Source of the DNA: Flavobacterium sp. CBA20B-1
Lineage (GTDB): Bacteria; Bacteroidota; Bacteroidia; Flavobacteriales; Flavobacteriaceae
Direction of reading: 5' to 3'
NCBI RefSeq assembly: GCF_028473145.1
Contig: NZ_CP092370.1
Coordinates: 2,480,001-2,544,000 of the forward strand
Length of the DNA stretch: 64,000 nucleotides
The notes below the pieces were generated by a model. It made no database searches, was not told the origin of the DNA, and saw nothing but the letters and a program-made list of their open reading frames with translations. The stretch's first letter is position 1. Every line of letters begins with the position of its first letter. This document shows positions 24,954 to 33,786 of the stretch, piece by piece. A program made the position numbers and the translations under genes.

Positions 24954-26597
24954 ATGGATCTAAACTTCAATAAAAACGAAGATCACAATAAATTACTGTT
25001 ATCAGAATTAAAACACAAATTAGCCAAAGTACACAAAGGCGGAGGCGAAAAAAGAATTGCTAAGTTGCATGAGCAAGGCAAAATGACAGCTCGCGAACGC
25101 ATTGATTATTTATTTGATAAAGATGCAGCATCCATTGAAATTGGTGCTTTTGTGGGTGATGGCATGTATGAAGAGCACGGCGGTTGTCCTTCGGGTGGTG
25201 TCGTAGTGAAAATTGGCTACGTGAATGGCAAGCAAGTGATTGTGGTGGCAAATGATGCTACTGTGAAAGCGGGTGCTTGGTTTCCAATTACAGGTAAAAA
25301 GAATTTACGTGCGCAAGAAATTGCCATTGAAAACCGCTTGCCAATTATTTATTTGGTTGATTCTGCCGGAGTTTATCTGCCTATGCAAGATGAAATTTTT
25401 CCTGATAAAGAAAATTTCGGACGTATTTTTCGCAACAATGCCATTATGTCGTCTATGGGAATCACCCAAATTGCAGCCGTAATGGGAAGTTGTGTTGCTG
25501 GTGGCGCTTATTTGCCAATTATGAGCGATGAAGCTTTGATTGTTGATAAAACCGGATCGATCTTTTTAGCAGGATCTTATTTGGTAAAAGCAGCCATTGG
25601 TGAATCAATCGATAATGAAACCTTAGGCGGAGCCACCACACATACCGAAATTTCGGGTGTTACCGATTATAAAGCCAAAGACGATAAAGATTGTTTGGAT
25701 ACCATCCGAAACATTGTGGGAAAAATGGGCGATTACGATAAAGCAGGGTTTAACAGAGTTGATTCAAAGAAACCGGCTTTAGATCCAAACGAAATTTATG
25801 GAATTTTGCCGAAATCTCGTGGCGAGCAATACGATACCATGGAAATCATTAAACGTTTGGTTGATGATTCTGAATTCGATGAATATAAAGCTGGCTACGG
25901 ACAAACCATTATTACCGGTTATGCGCGCATTGATGGCTGGGCGGTTGGTATTGTTGCCAATCAGCGTAAGGTTGTAAAAACGACCGGAGCTAAAACCAAG
26001 CCGAGCGAAATGCAGTTTGGTGGTGTAATTTATTCCGATTCTGCCGATAAAGCAACTCGTTTTATTGCAAATTGCAATCAAAAGAAAATTCCGTTGGTTT
26101 TCTTGCAAGATGTTACCGGTTTTATGGTGGGATCTAAATCGGAACACGGCGGTATCATTAAAGACGGAGCCAAAATGGTAAACGCAGTAAGTAATTCTGT
26201 TGTGCCTAAATTCACAGTGATTATGGGGAATTCGTACGGAGCAGGAAACTATGCCATGTGTGGTAAAGCCTATGATCCACGTTTCTTCTTGGCTTGGCCA
26301 AGTGCCGAATTAGCGGTAATGGGCGGTGCGCAAGCAGCTAAAGTTTTGTTGCAAATCGAAGCCTCGTCATTAAAAGCAAAAGGTGAGGAGTTAACTCCGG
26401 AAAAAGAAGCAGAATTGTTCGATAAAATCAAAGCGAAATACGATGCTCAAACATCTCCCTATTACGCAGCAGCTCGTTTGTGGACTGATGCCATTATTGA
26501 TCCGTTAGAAACCCGCCAATGGATTTCTATGGGTATTGAAGCTGCTAACCATGCACCGATAGAAAAACAGTTTAATTTAGGTGTGATTCAAGTATAA
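24954..26597 (+). CDS. Acyl-CoA carboxylase carboxyltransferase (beta) subunit
   Basis: 547 residues, the usual length for propionyl-/methylmalonyl-CoA carboxylase beta chains. The N-terminal crotonase-like half has KGGGEKRIAKLHEQGKMTAR, FGRIFRNNAIMSSMGI and AAVMGSCVAGGAYLP, the oxyanion region for acyl-CoA. The C-terminal half has FLQDVTGFMVG, GNSYGAGNYAMCGKAYDPRF and WPSAELAVMGGAQAA. It transfers CO2 from carboxybiotin to an acyl-CoA. No biotin carboxylase or biotin carrier gene is adjacent, so the alpha subunit must lie elsewhere. Terminator at 26621-26646. Confidence 0.92.
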   Translation: MDLNFNKNEDHNKLLLSELKHKLAKVHKGGGEKRIAKLHEQGKMTARERIDYLFDKDAASIEIGAFVGDGMYEEHGGCPSGGVVVKIGYVNGKQVIVVANDATVKAGAWFPITGKKNLRAQEIAIENRLPIIYLVDSAGVYLPMQDEIFPDKENFGRIFRNNAIMSSMGITQIAAVMGSCVAGGAYLPIMSDEALIVDKTGSIFLAGSYLVKAAIGESIDNETLGGATTHTEISGVTDYKAKDDKDCLDTIRNIVGKMGDYDKAGFNRVDSKKPALDPNEIYGILPKSRGEQYDTMEIIKRLVDDSEFDEYKAGYGQTIITGYARIDGWAVGIVANQRKVVKTTGAKTKPSEMQFGGVIYSDSADKATRFIANCNQKKIPLVFLQDVTGFMVGSKSEHGGIIKDGAKMVNAVSNSVVPKFTVIMGNSYGAGNYAMCGKAYDPRFFLAWPSAELAVMGGAQAAKVLLQIEASSLKAKGEELTPEKEAELFDKIKAKYDAQTSPYYAAARLWTDAIIDPLETRQWISMGIEAANHAPIEKQFNLGVIQV

Positions 26598-26620
26598 ATT
26601 AATATTCAATTCATAAAGGA

Positions 26621-26646
26621 AGTCTGCTGAAAAGCAGGCTTTTTTT
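26621..26646 (+). terminator. Rho-independent terminator
   Basis: AGTCTGCT (26621-26628), GAAA loop, AGCAGGCT (26633-26640, one G-U pair), then seven T. Ends the acyl-CoA carboxylase gene. Confidence 0.85.
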
Positions 26647-26716
26647 ATGAAATTATTTAACAAACCATCTTGAACCATCTGAATAAATTTCAAAACCTTA
26701 TTATTCAAAATTTTTT

Positions 26717-26813
26717 TATTACCACAGGTACGCGGATATAATTTTTTATAATTAGCTTGAAGTAATATTTAATAACCTATGCATCTTTGGGAATTTTATA
26801 ATGCACTATGGGT
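26717..26813. repeat. Truncated copy of the CATAGTGCATTAT element
   Basis: The left part (26717-26746) matches 34799-34828, and the right part (26754-26813: TTGAAGTAATAT, GCATCTTTGGGAATT, ATAATGCACTATGGGT) matches 34912-34968. The middle found in the other copy is missing, and so is the left terminal repeat. Confidence 0.6.
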
Positions 26814-26902
26814 TTTTATAGTATTATTCACAAAACAAGTGTCAAAAACATCCATTTCTAAAAAAAGAATAAAATTTTCAGAAAAAAACAATATCTTATC
26901 CC

Positions 26903-26928
26903 AACCTTTCAGGTGTTTGGGTACTCTT
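26903..26928 (+). promoter_or_regulatory. Candidate ECF sigma promoter (autoregulation)
   Basis: AACCTTTC (26903-26910) followed by ACTCTT (26923-26928), 20 bp before the sigma-factor ATG. AAC-type -35 elements are typical of ECF promoters, and ECF genes often drive themselves. One site only, so this is an inference. Confidence 0.35.
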
Positions 26929-26948
26929 TATAAGAAAGATACATTTAT

Positions 26949-27500
26949 ATGGATGAACATTTAATAAACCAATGCAGAAAAATGGATCGCACATCGCAAC
27001 GGAAGGTGTACGAACTGTTGGCTCCCAGATTATATATCGTGTGCAAAAGATATTTAAAGCAAGATATTGAAATAGAGGAAGCTTTGGCAGATGCCTTTTA
27101 CACCATTTTCACAAAGATGGATCAACTAAAAGAAAATGCTGCTTTTGAGGCTTGGGCAAAGAAAATCGTGATTAATCAGTGTTTACTGACCATTCGCAGA
27201 AAAACCGATCGACCAATTTATGTGGATGATATGGCAGTACAGCCTTTCGCGGCTGAAGAAAACGACACCTTGCTGAATGAACAAGATGTATTGAAGCTGC
27301 TCGATTATTTGCCACAAGGTGCAAAAAACATTTTTTGCTTGTTTGCTATCGAAGGCTACTCGCACAAAGAAATTGCCGAACAATTGAATGTTTCAGAAGG
27401 AACATCTAAATCGCAACTCAACGTGGCTCGTACCAAACTCAAAGAATTAATAGAATTGTATTTTAACCAAACACCTGAAAGCTATGGAAAATCAAGATAA
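26949..27500 (+). CDS. ECF-type RNA polymerase sigma-70 factor
   Basis: 183 residues. Region 2 (LAPRLYIVCKRYLKQDIEIEEALADAFYTIFTKMDQL...FEAWAKKIVINQCL) and region 4 (LLDYLPQGAKNIFCLFAIEGYSHKEIAEQLNVSEGTSKSQLNVARTKLKEL) with the standard HTH. Regions 1.1 and 3 are absent, as in ECF factors. The stop codon overlaps the next gene by 17 bp, so both products are made together, which is the normal sigma/anti-sigma arrangement. Confidence 0.93.
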   Translation: MDEHLINQCRKMDRTSQRKVYELLAPRLYIVCKRYLKQDIEIEEALADAFYTIFTKMDQLKENAAFEAWAKKIVINQCLLTIRRKTDRPIYVDDMAVQPFAAEENDTLLNEQDVLKLLDYLPQGAKNIFCLFAIEGYSHKEIAEQLNVSEGTSKSQLNVARTKLKELIELYFNQTPESYGKSR

Positions 27501-30006
27501 AAATATAGATAAGTACTTCCGCAAGCTGTCGGAAGAAAAAGCACCCCAAGCATTCCCGAATATGGATGAGGTTTGGGATAAAATCGAACAGAAATTAGAT
27601 CAAAAAGAAACTAAAAAAGTAATTCCTTATTGGAAATATGCCGGAATTGCAGCGGCTTTGCTGGTTTTTGTTTCGGTAGGTATTCAGTTTATAAAAAACA
27701 ACCCTCAAAAAGAAGATTTACCTGCCGTAAACGAGCAACGCATGGTGATTGATGAATATAAAGGCAAAGAAATTCTCAATGAAGAAAAAACATCACAAAA
27801 AGACATTTACGCTTTTGAAGAGGTTGTAAAAGAGGATGAAACAAATGCTGAACAGAAGAAAAAGGAGTTTCTGCCTAAAAAAGAAGCTGTTTCAAACGCA
27901 TCTAAATCAGTTGCAAACGATATTAAGTTTCAAGAAGTTGAAGCTAAAAGTGATCATAAAGTTAAAAATGAACTAACAAGCCAGAAAGAGTTTAACGAAG
28001 CAACTTTTTCAGGCAGAGAAGCCGATGGGTCTTACGATTCCGTTCGATCAAGAAGTTATCAAACAAGTGTTGCAGATAAAGGCTCTCAAGGAATTACTAG
28101 AAAAAATAATGATGATGAATTAGGAGAGATTGTAGTTGACAGTTACCGTACAACATCTAAAAAAGCAGCAAACACAGCCGTAAGCACCGTAACATCAAAA
28201 ACAATCGAAGGTCGCCCCAATGCATCGATTATTCAAACATTACAAGGACAAGTTCCGGGTTTGAATATTGCTACAGGTTATGGTCAGCCTGATTCAAGTA
28301 ATACTACTGTTGTTTTAAGGGGAATTGGATCTGTAAGTACTGGTGAAGAACCTTTGTATGTGATCGATGGAATGCCTGCAACTTCTGCACAATTCCGCGC
28401 TTTAAATCCGAATGATATCGAAAGTGTAACTGTTTTAAAAGATTCAGGCGCAACGGCTATTTATGGAAATCGTGGTGCAAATGGTGTTATTAAAATTGAC
28501 ACACAGCAAACCGATCAATCCAAAAAAAGAAAAAGCAGAAAACAACGTAAAAAAGAAGCATTGCAGATTCAGGAAGCTTTAAAAACCATTCAACCCATCG
28601 AAGTTGATTCGGAATCCTATGAATCGTATCAGGAAAATCTGTTTGAAAGCAGCCACACAAATCCGGTTTCCACTTTCTCTATTGATGTGGACAATGCGGC
28701 ATACACCAACATCCGCAGATTCATTAACAACGGACAGAAAGTACCGAAAGACGCGGTGCGTGTGGAAGAAATGATCAACTTTTTTAAGTATGATTATTCA
28801 AAACCAACAGACAGTCATCCGTTTTCAATCAACACCGAATACAGCGATTCGCCTTGGAACAAAAATCATAAACTATTAAAAATTGGCTTACAAGGAAAAG
28901 AAATTCCATCAAACGAATTGCCAAAATCTAATTTCGTATTCTTGGTAGATGTTTCCGGTTCGATGGATGATGTAAACAAACTACCGCTTTTAAAGGAATC
29001 AATGAAAGTTTTGTTGAATGAATTGCGCAGTGACGACCGGGTTTCAATTGTGTATTATGCAAGCGGAGTAGGGGTTTTGTTAGAACCAACAAAGGCTTCA
29101 GAAAAAAGCAAAATCATCAATGCAATTGATAATATGCGTGCCGGCGGAGGAACATCGGGTGCTGCAGGTTTGGATTTGGCATACGAAATGGCCGAGAAGC
29201 ATTTTATTAAAGATAGAAACAATCGTATTATTCTAGCAACCGATGGCGATTTTAATATTGGCAAATCATCCGACAAAGAAATGCAAGAATTAATCGAAGA
29301 AAAACGTAAAAGTGGTGTGTTTTTAACCTGTCTAGGTTTTGGAATGGGCAATTATAAAGACAGCAAAATGATAACGCTTTCTAAAAAAGGCAACGGAAAT
29401 TATGCATATATCGATAACATTCAGGAAGCCAACCGATTTTTAGGCAAAGAATTTAAAGGCAGCATGTATGCCATTGCAAAAGACGTGAAAATTCAGATTG
29501 AATTTAATCCAGCACATGTTCAGGCATACCGACTAATTGGTTATGAAATGCGCAAATTGCGAAACGAAGATTTTACCAACGACGCCATTGATGCAGGCGA
29601 ATTAGGAAGCGGACATACGGTTACGGCACTTTACGAAGTAATTCCAACCGGTGTAAAAAGCGATTTTTACCAACAACCAACCGAGTTGAAATATACCGAA
29701 AACAAGGTTTCCGGAACTTATCAAAACGAATTGGCAACAGTGAAATTTCGTTACAAAAATCCCAAAGAAAGCAACAGCATTGAGATGGTCCAACCCATTG
29801 AAAATAAATCAACCGATTTAAAAAATGCGTCTGCCGATTTTAAATTTGCTTCTTCGGTAGCTTGGTTCGGCTTGAAATTGCGCGATTCCAAACTGATAAC
29901 CGATAAAGAAAGTAAACACATTATAGAACTTGCCACACAAGGAATTCATAATGATAAACAAGGATACAAAGCCGAATTTATTCGATTGGTAGAAAGTGTG
30001 AAATAG
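27484..30006 (+). CDS. Anti-sigma-like / SusC-type plug / von Willebrand A fusion protein
   Basis: 840 residues. The cytoplasmic N-terminus (1-48, FPNMDEVWDKIEQKLDQKE) plus a membrane helix (51-70) look like a Bacteroidota anti-sigma factor. A polar linker follows (71-210). Residues 214-340 are a TonB/SusC plug: LGEIVVDSYRTTSKK, ALQ-like VLRGIGSVSTGEEPLYVIDG, IESVTVLKDSGATAIYGNRG and ANGVIKI. A basic linker (346-360) leads to a YfbK-like vWA part (about 380-840) with an intact MIDAS: DVSGS (489-493), the GGGTSG threonine, and ATDGDFN. No beta barrel is present. With its sigma factor it probably forms an envelope signalling unit, with the vWA and plug in the periplasm. Confidence 0.88.
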   Translation: MENQDKNIDKYFRKLSEEKAPQAFPNMDEVWDKIEQKLDQKETKKVIPYWKYAGIAAALLVFVSVGIQFIKNNPQKEDLPAVNEQRMVIDEYKGKEILNEEKTSQKDIYAFEEVVKEDETNAEQKKKEFLPKKEAVSNASKSVANDIKFQEVEAKSDHKVKNELTSQKEFNEATFSGREADGSYDSVRSRSYQTSVADKGSQGITRKNNDDELGEIVVDSYRTTSKKAANTAVSTVTSKTIEGRPNASIIQTLQGQVPGLNIATGYGQPDSSNTTVVLRGIGSVSTGEEPLYVIDGMPATSAQFRALNPNDIESVTVLKDSGATAIYGNRGANGVIKIDTQQTDQSKKRKSRKQRKKEALQIQEALKTIQPIEVDSESYESYQENLFESSHTNPVSTFSIDVDNAAYTNIRRFINNGQKVPKDAVRVEEMINFFKYDYSKPTDSHPFSINTEYSDSPWNKNHKLLKIGLQGKEIPSNELPKSNFVFLVDVSGSMDDVNKLPLLKESMKVLLNELRSDDRVSIVYYASGVGVLLEPTKASEKSKIINAIDNMRAGGGTSGAAGLDLAYEMAEKHFIKDRNNRIILATDGDFNIGKSSDKEMQELIEEKRKSGVFLTCLGFGMGNYKDSKMITLSKKGNGNYAYIDNIQEANRFLGKEFKGSMYAIAKDVKIQIEFNPAHVQAYRLIGYEMRKLRNEDFTNDAIDAGELGSGHTVTALYEVIPTGVKSDFYQQPTELKYTENKVSGTYQNELATVKFRYKNPKESNSIEMVQPIENKSTDLKNASADFKFASSVAWFGLKLRDSKLITDKESKHIIELATQGIHNDKQGYKAEFIRLVESVK

Positions 30007-30050
30007 TTTGTAAAAAGTTATAATTATATAGTAACTTTGAGATGCTTTAA

Positions 30051-30082
30051 AATCAGAACGAAAACTTTTTCGTTCTGATTTA
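30051..30082. terminator. Terminator after the vWA fusion gene
   Basis: AATCAGAACGAAAA (30051-30064) pairs perfectly with TTTTCGTTCTGATT (30067-30080), with the central bases opening as the loop. Confidence 0.75.
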
Positions 30083-30128
30083 TTTATATGTGAGAACCAA
30101 AAACTACCAAAAAACGAAGACTGTTAGC

Positions 30129-31523
30129 ATGATCAAAGAAAACCCATCGCCTTACGAAAAATATTTGCCCTTGGTTGCAGCCGTAGCCATGTTTATGCAG
30201 TCGTTAGACGGTACCATACTCAACACCTCTTTGCCAAGCATCGCTGCCGATATGAATTATTCGCCTTTAGAAATGCAATCGGTAATTGTGAGTTATACGC
30301 TCACGTTGGCTTTGTTTATACCGCTTTCGGGCTGGCTTTCTGATAAATTCGGAACTAAACGAATGTTTATGTTTGCCGTATTTTTGTTTACGTTGGGATC
30401 TTTCTTTTGTGCGATAGCTGTTGATCTACTTACATTGAACCTATCGCGAATTCTTCAGGCTATCGGCGGATCTATGATGGTTCCCATTGCCCGTTTGGCG
30501 ATTTTGTATCAGTATCCGCGAAATCAATTACTGAAAATAATGAACTACATCACCATTCCGGGATTGTTAGGTTTAGTTGTTGGTCCGAGTTTAGGCGGAT
30601 TTTTATCGGATAACTTCTCATGGCATTGGATTTTTTTAGTGAATTTACCTGTGGGTGCTTTGGGTATGTTTTTAGCCTTTAAAATCATGCCGAATTTTAA
30701 AAACACGGTGGGCAAGTTTGATGTTTTAGGATTGATTTATTTCAGCACCGCATTGGTATTGGTAACTTTTGCATTGGAAGTAAGCAGTGTAGGTATCAAT
30801 CACTATTCATTGGTTTTAGGCTTGGTTGCAGCAGCTGCTTTGTTGTTTGTGCTTTATTACAAACATTTCAAAAAAACACCTAAACCCATTATCGATTTGA
30901 ACCTTTTTAAAATTCGAACCTTGCGAATTGGTTTATTGGGCAGTTTAATAACCCGATTCGGAATCAGCGGATTACCCTTTTTATTACCCTTAATGATGCA
31001 GGTTGGCTTTGGCTTTTCCGCGTCAAAAGCAGGAATGATGCTGTTGCCATCGGCATTAACAACCATTGCCGTAAAACCATGGATTGTACCTTTAGTAAAA
31101 CGTTTTGGATACCGAAATATTTTAATAAGCAACACTTTGTTTTTGGCGGGAATTATCTTTGTTTTTAGTTTTATGCAAAAAGATACACCGCTACTATATT
31201 ATATTTTGCTGATGATTGCTTACGGAGCCTTTACATCGATACAAATGACCGCGATGAACACCATTTCGCTAGCCGATTTAAACGATGATCATGCAAGTGG
31301 CGGTAACAGTTTGTTGGCAATTATGCAGCAATTATCAATAAGTTTCGGAATATCTATTGCCGCATTGGTTTTAGCTTTCTATAAAGATAAAATGGATTTT
31401 TACCACGGCGATTTAGTTACTGCTTTTCATTTAACCTTAATAACCTTGGCGGTTTTAACAGCATTATCAAGTTTAACGTTTACCAAACTTAAAAAAGGTG
31501 ATGGGCAGAAAATGTCGGGGTAA
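30129..31523 (+). CDS. MFS transporter, DHA2 (14-helix) drug-efflux type
   Basis: 464 residues from the ATG at 30129. An upstream GTG at 30090 would fall just behind the terminator, so I reject it. Multiple membrane helices with DHA2 motifs: LDGTILNTSLPSIA in helix 1, GWLSDKFGTKRMF (motif A), SRILQAIGGSMMVPIARL and GPSLGGFLSDNFSWHWIFLVNLPVG (motif C and its DHA2 extension). It is a proton-driven exporter of drugs or metabolites in the cytoplasmic membrane; the substrate cannot be told. Confidence 0.92.
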   Translation: MIKENPSPYEKYLPLVAAVAMFMQSLDGTILNTSLPSIAADMNYSPLEMQSVIVSYTLTLALFIPLSGWLSDKFGTKRMFMFAVFLFTLGSFFCAIAVDLLTLNLSRILQAIGGSMMVPIARLAILYQYPRNQLLKIMNYITIPGLLGLVVGPSLGGFLSDNFSWHWIFLVNLPVGALGMFLAFKIMPNFKNTVGKFDVLGLIYFSTALVLVTFALEVSSVGINHYSLVLGLVAAAALLFVLYYKHFKKTPKPIIDLNLFKIRTLRIGLLGSLITRFGISGLPFLLPLMMQVGFGFSASKAGMMLLPSALTTIAVKPWIVPLVKRFGYRNILISNTLFLAGIIFVFSFMQKDTPLLYYILLMIAYGAFTSIQMTAMNTISLADLNDDHASGGNSLLAIMQQLSISFGISIAALVLAFYKDKMDFYHGDLVTAFHLTLITLAVLTALSSLTFTKLKKGDGQKMSG

Positions 31524-31584
31524 TAAAATTTTGAAATATATATCTTAAACCATCTGAATTTAGTTTACCGTAATAGTTTTAAAC

Positions 31585-31617
31585 AACTCTGCCAAAGTTT
31601 AAAACTTTGGCAGAGTT
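31585..31617. repeat. REP-like perfect palindrome
   Basis: AACTCTGCCAAAGTTT (31585-31600) and AAACTTTGGCAGAGTT (31602-31617) are exact reverse complements about one central base. It is not followed by a T tract, so it is not a normal terminator. Palindromes of this type occur between genes in flavobacterial genomes. Confidence 0.7.
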
Positions 31618-31723
31618 AGTAGTATATTAAACTAAAAGCCCAACCTAAAGTTGAGCTTTCATTATAAATTTAGATAAAATGTAAGTCTTTCATCTTTCAA
31701 CTATTATCTCTTATCTAAAAAAA

Positions 31724-32233
31724 TTACTTCTTAAAAAATCCGCTTAAAATATCGCCAAGATTACCGTTTTGAACTGCACTAATAGCGTCGTCTATTCCTA
31801 ATTTACCGTCGCCGTTTTGGTCTAACATGGCAGTTGCGTTTCCACTAGTTAGCGATCCTAAAATATCGCTAATGTTGAAATCGCCGCTCTTAGCTTTACC
31901 CATAATCATGCTTAAAATTTGAGGTATAATACTGCTTGCAAAACTACCCGATGTGCCTGCGTCTAAACCAACATTTGCACCTAATTTCGATGTTAACGAA
32001 TCGATAATGCTTTTTACAATTGGGTTGCTTGTTAACGAATTGGTGTCGCTGTTGCCAAACATATTCATTAACTCGCCCATATTACCGCCCGAAACGGCAT
32101 TTTGCAATCCTTCCATTAATGAATTGCCAGTTTCTTTTGCCACATCTCCTGCTAAATTGTCAGAAATGTTGTTGCTGCCCGATACTTCTTTCTGTGTAAG
32201 CTGATTTACAATCTGCTGAATTTGATCCATCAT
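31724..32233 (-). CDS. DUF937-type protein with an EF-hand-like loop
   Basis: 169 residues, no signal peptide. Low-complexity helices rich in Gly, Asn, Ser and Leu (NSLMEGLQNAVSGGNMGELMNMF) and repeated SSIIPQILSMIMGKAKSG agree with DUF937. Near the C-terminus DQNGDGKLGIDDAISAV is a good 12-residue EF-hand/dockerin calcium loop (D-x-N-x-D-x-K...D). Function unknown; calcium binding is inferred from the loop. Confidence 0.8.
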   Translation of the reverse strand: MMDQIQQIVNQLTQKEVSGSNNISDNLAGDVAKETGNSLMEGLQNAVSGGNMGELMNMFGNSDTNSLTSNPIVKSIIDSLTSKLGANVGLDAGTSGSFASSIIPQILSMIMGKAKSGDFNISDILGSLTSGNATAMLDQNGDGKLGIDDAISAVQNGNLGDILSGFFKK

Positions 32234-32249
32234 TTTTTTATTAAATTTT

Positions 32250-33308
32250 TTATAAAGATAACAAAAATTTCATTGTATCCACATTATCTGCATAATCCCA
32301 AAGTTGTGGGGTTTGTGTGGTTCCAAATGCAATACTGTTTTCAACTAAATTATTTGATACAATGCATTGAATTTTTTCCTTATCGGTATTTAATCGTTTT
32401 TTAACCTCGTTTATATCATCATAAAACTCATAAAAAACCGATGAAATAGGAGAGGTGTATCCTGTGTCTTCTTTAATTGTCATAAAACCGTTGTCTAGCA
32501 AATTAAAATTGCTCATTAAAAAAACAGCTTTGTTATAATCGTAATTATTGGCGTATTTATCGTCATCGATTATATCTTTTTGAGAGAACATTCCTTCGAA
32601 AAAGTTGTCAAAATTATAATCTTTTGGCACAAAAAGTTTCGATACATTTCTGCAGCCCAAACCGTAATACCTGAAAATATCTTCGCTTAAAGCAATTAAA
32701 TCTTCTTTTGATTCATTGCCGTTTAAAACTGCAACCGAATTTCGGTTTTTACGGATAATGTTCGGATATTTTCCAAAATAATAATCAAAATAACGTGCCG
32801 TATTATCGCTTCCTGTGGCAATTACTGCATCAAAATTTTCCAGTTTATCTTTTGTAATTTCATATCGATTTTTAAGCTCGGGTTCAACTGTTTCAAGGTA
32901 TTTCAACAAAACAGGAATCAACAACGCATCGTTTGAAGATAATTTGATTAATGCCTTATTGCCCGATAGCAACACTGATAAAATGTCGTGAAAACCCACC
33001 ATTGGAATGTTTCCAGCTAACACCAATCCTATTGTTTTTAAAGGTTCTTCCTGAAAATCATATGCAGCGAGCCATTTGGTTAAATTATCGTTTGTTAACG
33101 CATCGCTCCACGATTTGAATGCAAATTCCAGTTGTTCGCGTTTAAACCAGCTGTTGCTGTAGTGTAATTGGTTAATTAGACCAATAAACGGCTCAAAAAA
33201 CAATTCGTTGCACAACACTTCTGGGTTTTGTTGGTAGGGTGTCGTAGCAAATTGTTTTAAAAAGTGCCCCAATTGTATAAAAGCCTTTTTTTTATCTTCT
33301 AAAATCAT
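32250..33308 (-). CDS. Acyl-CoA reductase (LuxC-like)
   Basis: 352 residues in the aldehyde-dehydrogenase superfamily. It has AGNIPMVGFHDILSVLLSGNKALIKLSSND, VIATGSDNTARYFDYYFG, RKNRNSVAVLNG and YGLGCRNVSKLFVPKDY with the catalytic Cys in GLGCRNVS. LuxC-like enzymes reduce acyl-CoA or acyl esters to aldehydes with NADPH. It starts 72 bp from a divergently read ferredoxin gene. Its natural substrate in non-luminous flavobacteria is not known to me. Confidence 0.88.
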   Translation of the reverse strand: MILEDKKKAFIQLGHFLKQFATTPYQQNPEVLCNELFFEPFIGLINQLHYSNSWFKREQLEFAFKSWSDALTNDNLTKWLAAYDFQEEPLKTIGLVLAGNIPMVGFHDILSVLLSGNKALIKLSSNDALLIPVLLKYLETVEPELKNRYEITKDKLENFDAVIATGSDNTARYFDYYFGKYPNIIRKNRNSVAVLNGNESKEDLIALSEDIFRYYGLGCRNVSKLFVPKDYNFDNFFEGMFSQKDIIDDDKYANNYDYNKAVFLMSNFNLLDNGFMTIKEDTGYTSPISSVFYEFYDDINEVKKRLNTDKEKIQCIVSNNLVENSIAFGTTQTPQLWDYADNVDTMKFLLSL

Positions 33309-33313
33309 ATAGA

Positions 33314-33345
33314 TTTGTTTGTAAATTGTTTATGCAGTACTTTTG
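33314..33345 (+). promoter_or_regulatory. Bacteroidota-type promoter of the ferredoxin gene
   Basis: TTTG (33314-33317), 20 nt, TACTTTTG (33338-33345): a full match to TTG-N19-21-TAnnTTTG. The ATG at 33380 would follow a leader of about 28 nt. Confidence 0.65.
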
Positions 33346-33379
33346 TGCAAAGTTACATTAATTAAATAAAATCCTTGCT

Positions 33380-33730
33380 ATGGCAATTATAATAACCGAT
33401 GAATGTATAAATTGTGGTGCCTGCGAGCCAGAGTGCCCAAATACAGCAATATATGAAGGTGCCGACGATTGGCGTTGGAAAGATGGTACAAAATTAAGCG
33501 GAAAAGTGATTTTACCAGACGGTTCGGAAGTAGATGCAGAAGATGCACAAACACCAATTTCTGACGATATTTATTACATTGTTCCTGGAAAATGTACCGA
33601 GTGTAAAGGTTTTCACGAAGAGCCGCAATGTGCAGCTGTTTGCCCAGTTGATTGTTGTGTGCCCGATGAAAACCATGTGGAAAGTGAAGAAGTGTTACTT
33701 GAAAGACAAGCTTTTTTACATAACGAATAG
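33380..33730 (+). CDS. 4Fe-4S dicluster ferredoxin
   Basis: 116 residues with two cluster motifs: [12 protein letters not shown] near the start, and [18 protein letters not shown] later, where the spacing between the second and third Cys is widened as in Azotobacter/Chromatium-type bacterial ferredoxins. A ~45-residue insertion ([19 protein letters not shown] and following) separates them. It is a small soluble electron carrier. It is divergent from the acyl-CoA reductase and has its own promoter and terminator. Confidence 0.93.
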   Translation: MAIIITDECINCGACEPECPNTAIYEGADDWRWKDGTKLSGKVILPDGSEVDAEDAQTPISDDIYYIVPGKCTECKGFHEEPQCAAVCPVDCCVPDENHVESEEVLLERQAFLHNE

Positions 33731-33732
33731 TT

Positions 33733-33760
33733 AAAAGCTTCGCATTTTGCGGAGCTTTTT
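33733..33760 (+). terminator. Rho-independent terminator
   Basis: AAAAGCTTCGCA (33733-33744) pairs with TGCGGAGCTTTT (33748-33759) with one C/G-rich wobble, followed by T-rich DNA. Ends the ferredoxin gene. Confidence 0.8.
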
Positions 33761-33786
33761 TTATTTTTATCAAAATTAAAATAAAT

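Larger units (their letters stand above)
26598..26948. other. Intergenic region with a degenerate dispersed repeat
   Basis: It holds the preceding terminator, a worn repeat copy (26717-26813) that resembles the element at 34743-34970, and a candidate ECF promoter at 26903-26928. A frame at 26779-26964 lies over the repeat and is not considered real. Confidence 0.6.

Noticed and set aside
26779..26964. 61-codon frame before the ECF sigma gene
   Set aside because: It lies over a repeat copy and the promoter and overlaps the sigma start; composition is not coding.
30090..30128. Upstream GTG start for the MFS transporter
   Set aside because: It lies directly behind the terminator of the preceding gene, and the added residues are not part of the family; the ATG at 30129 fits the first helix better.
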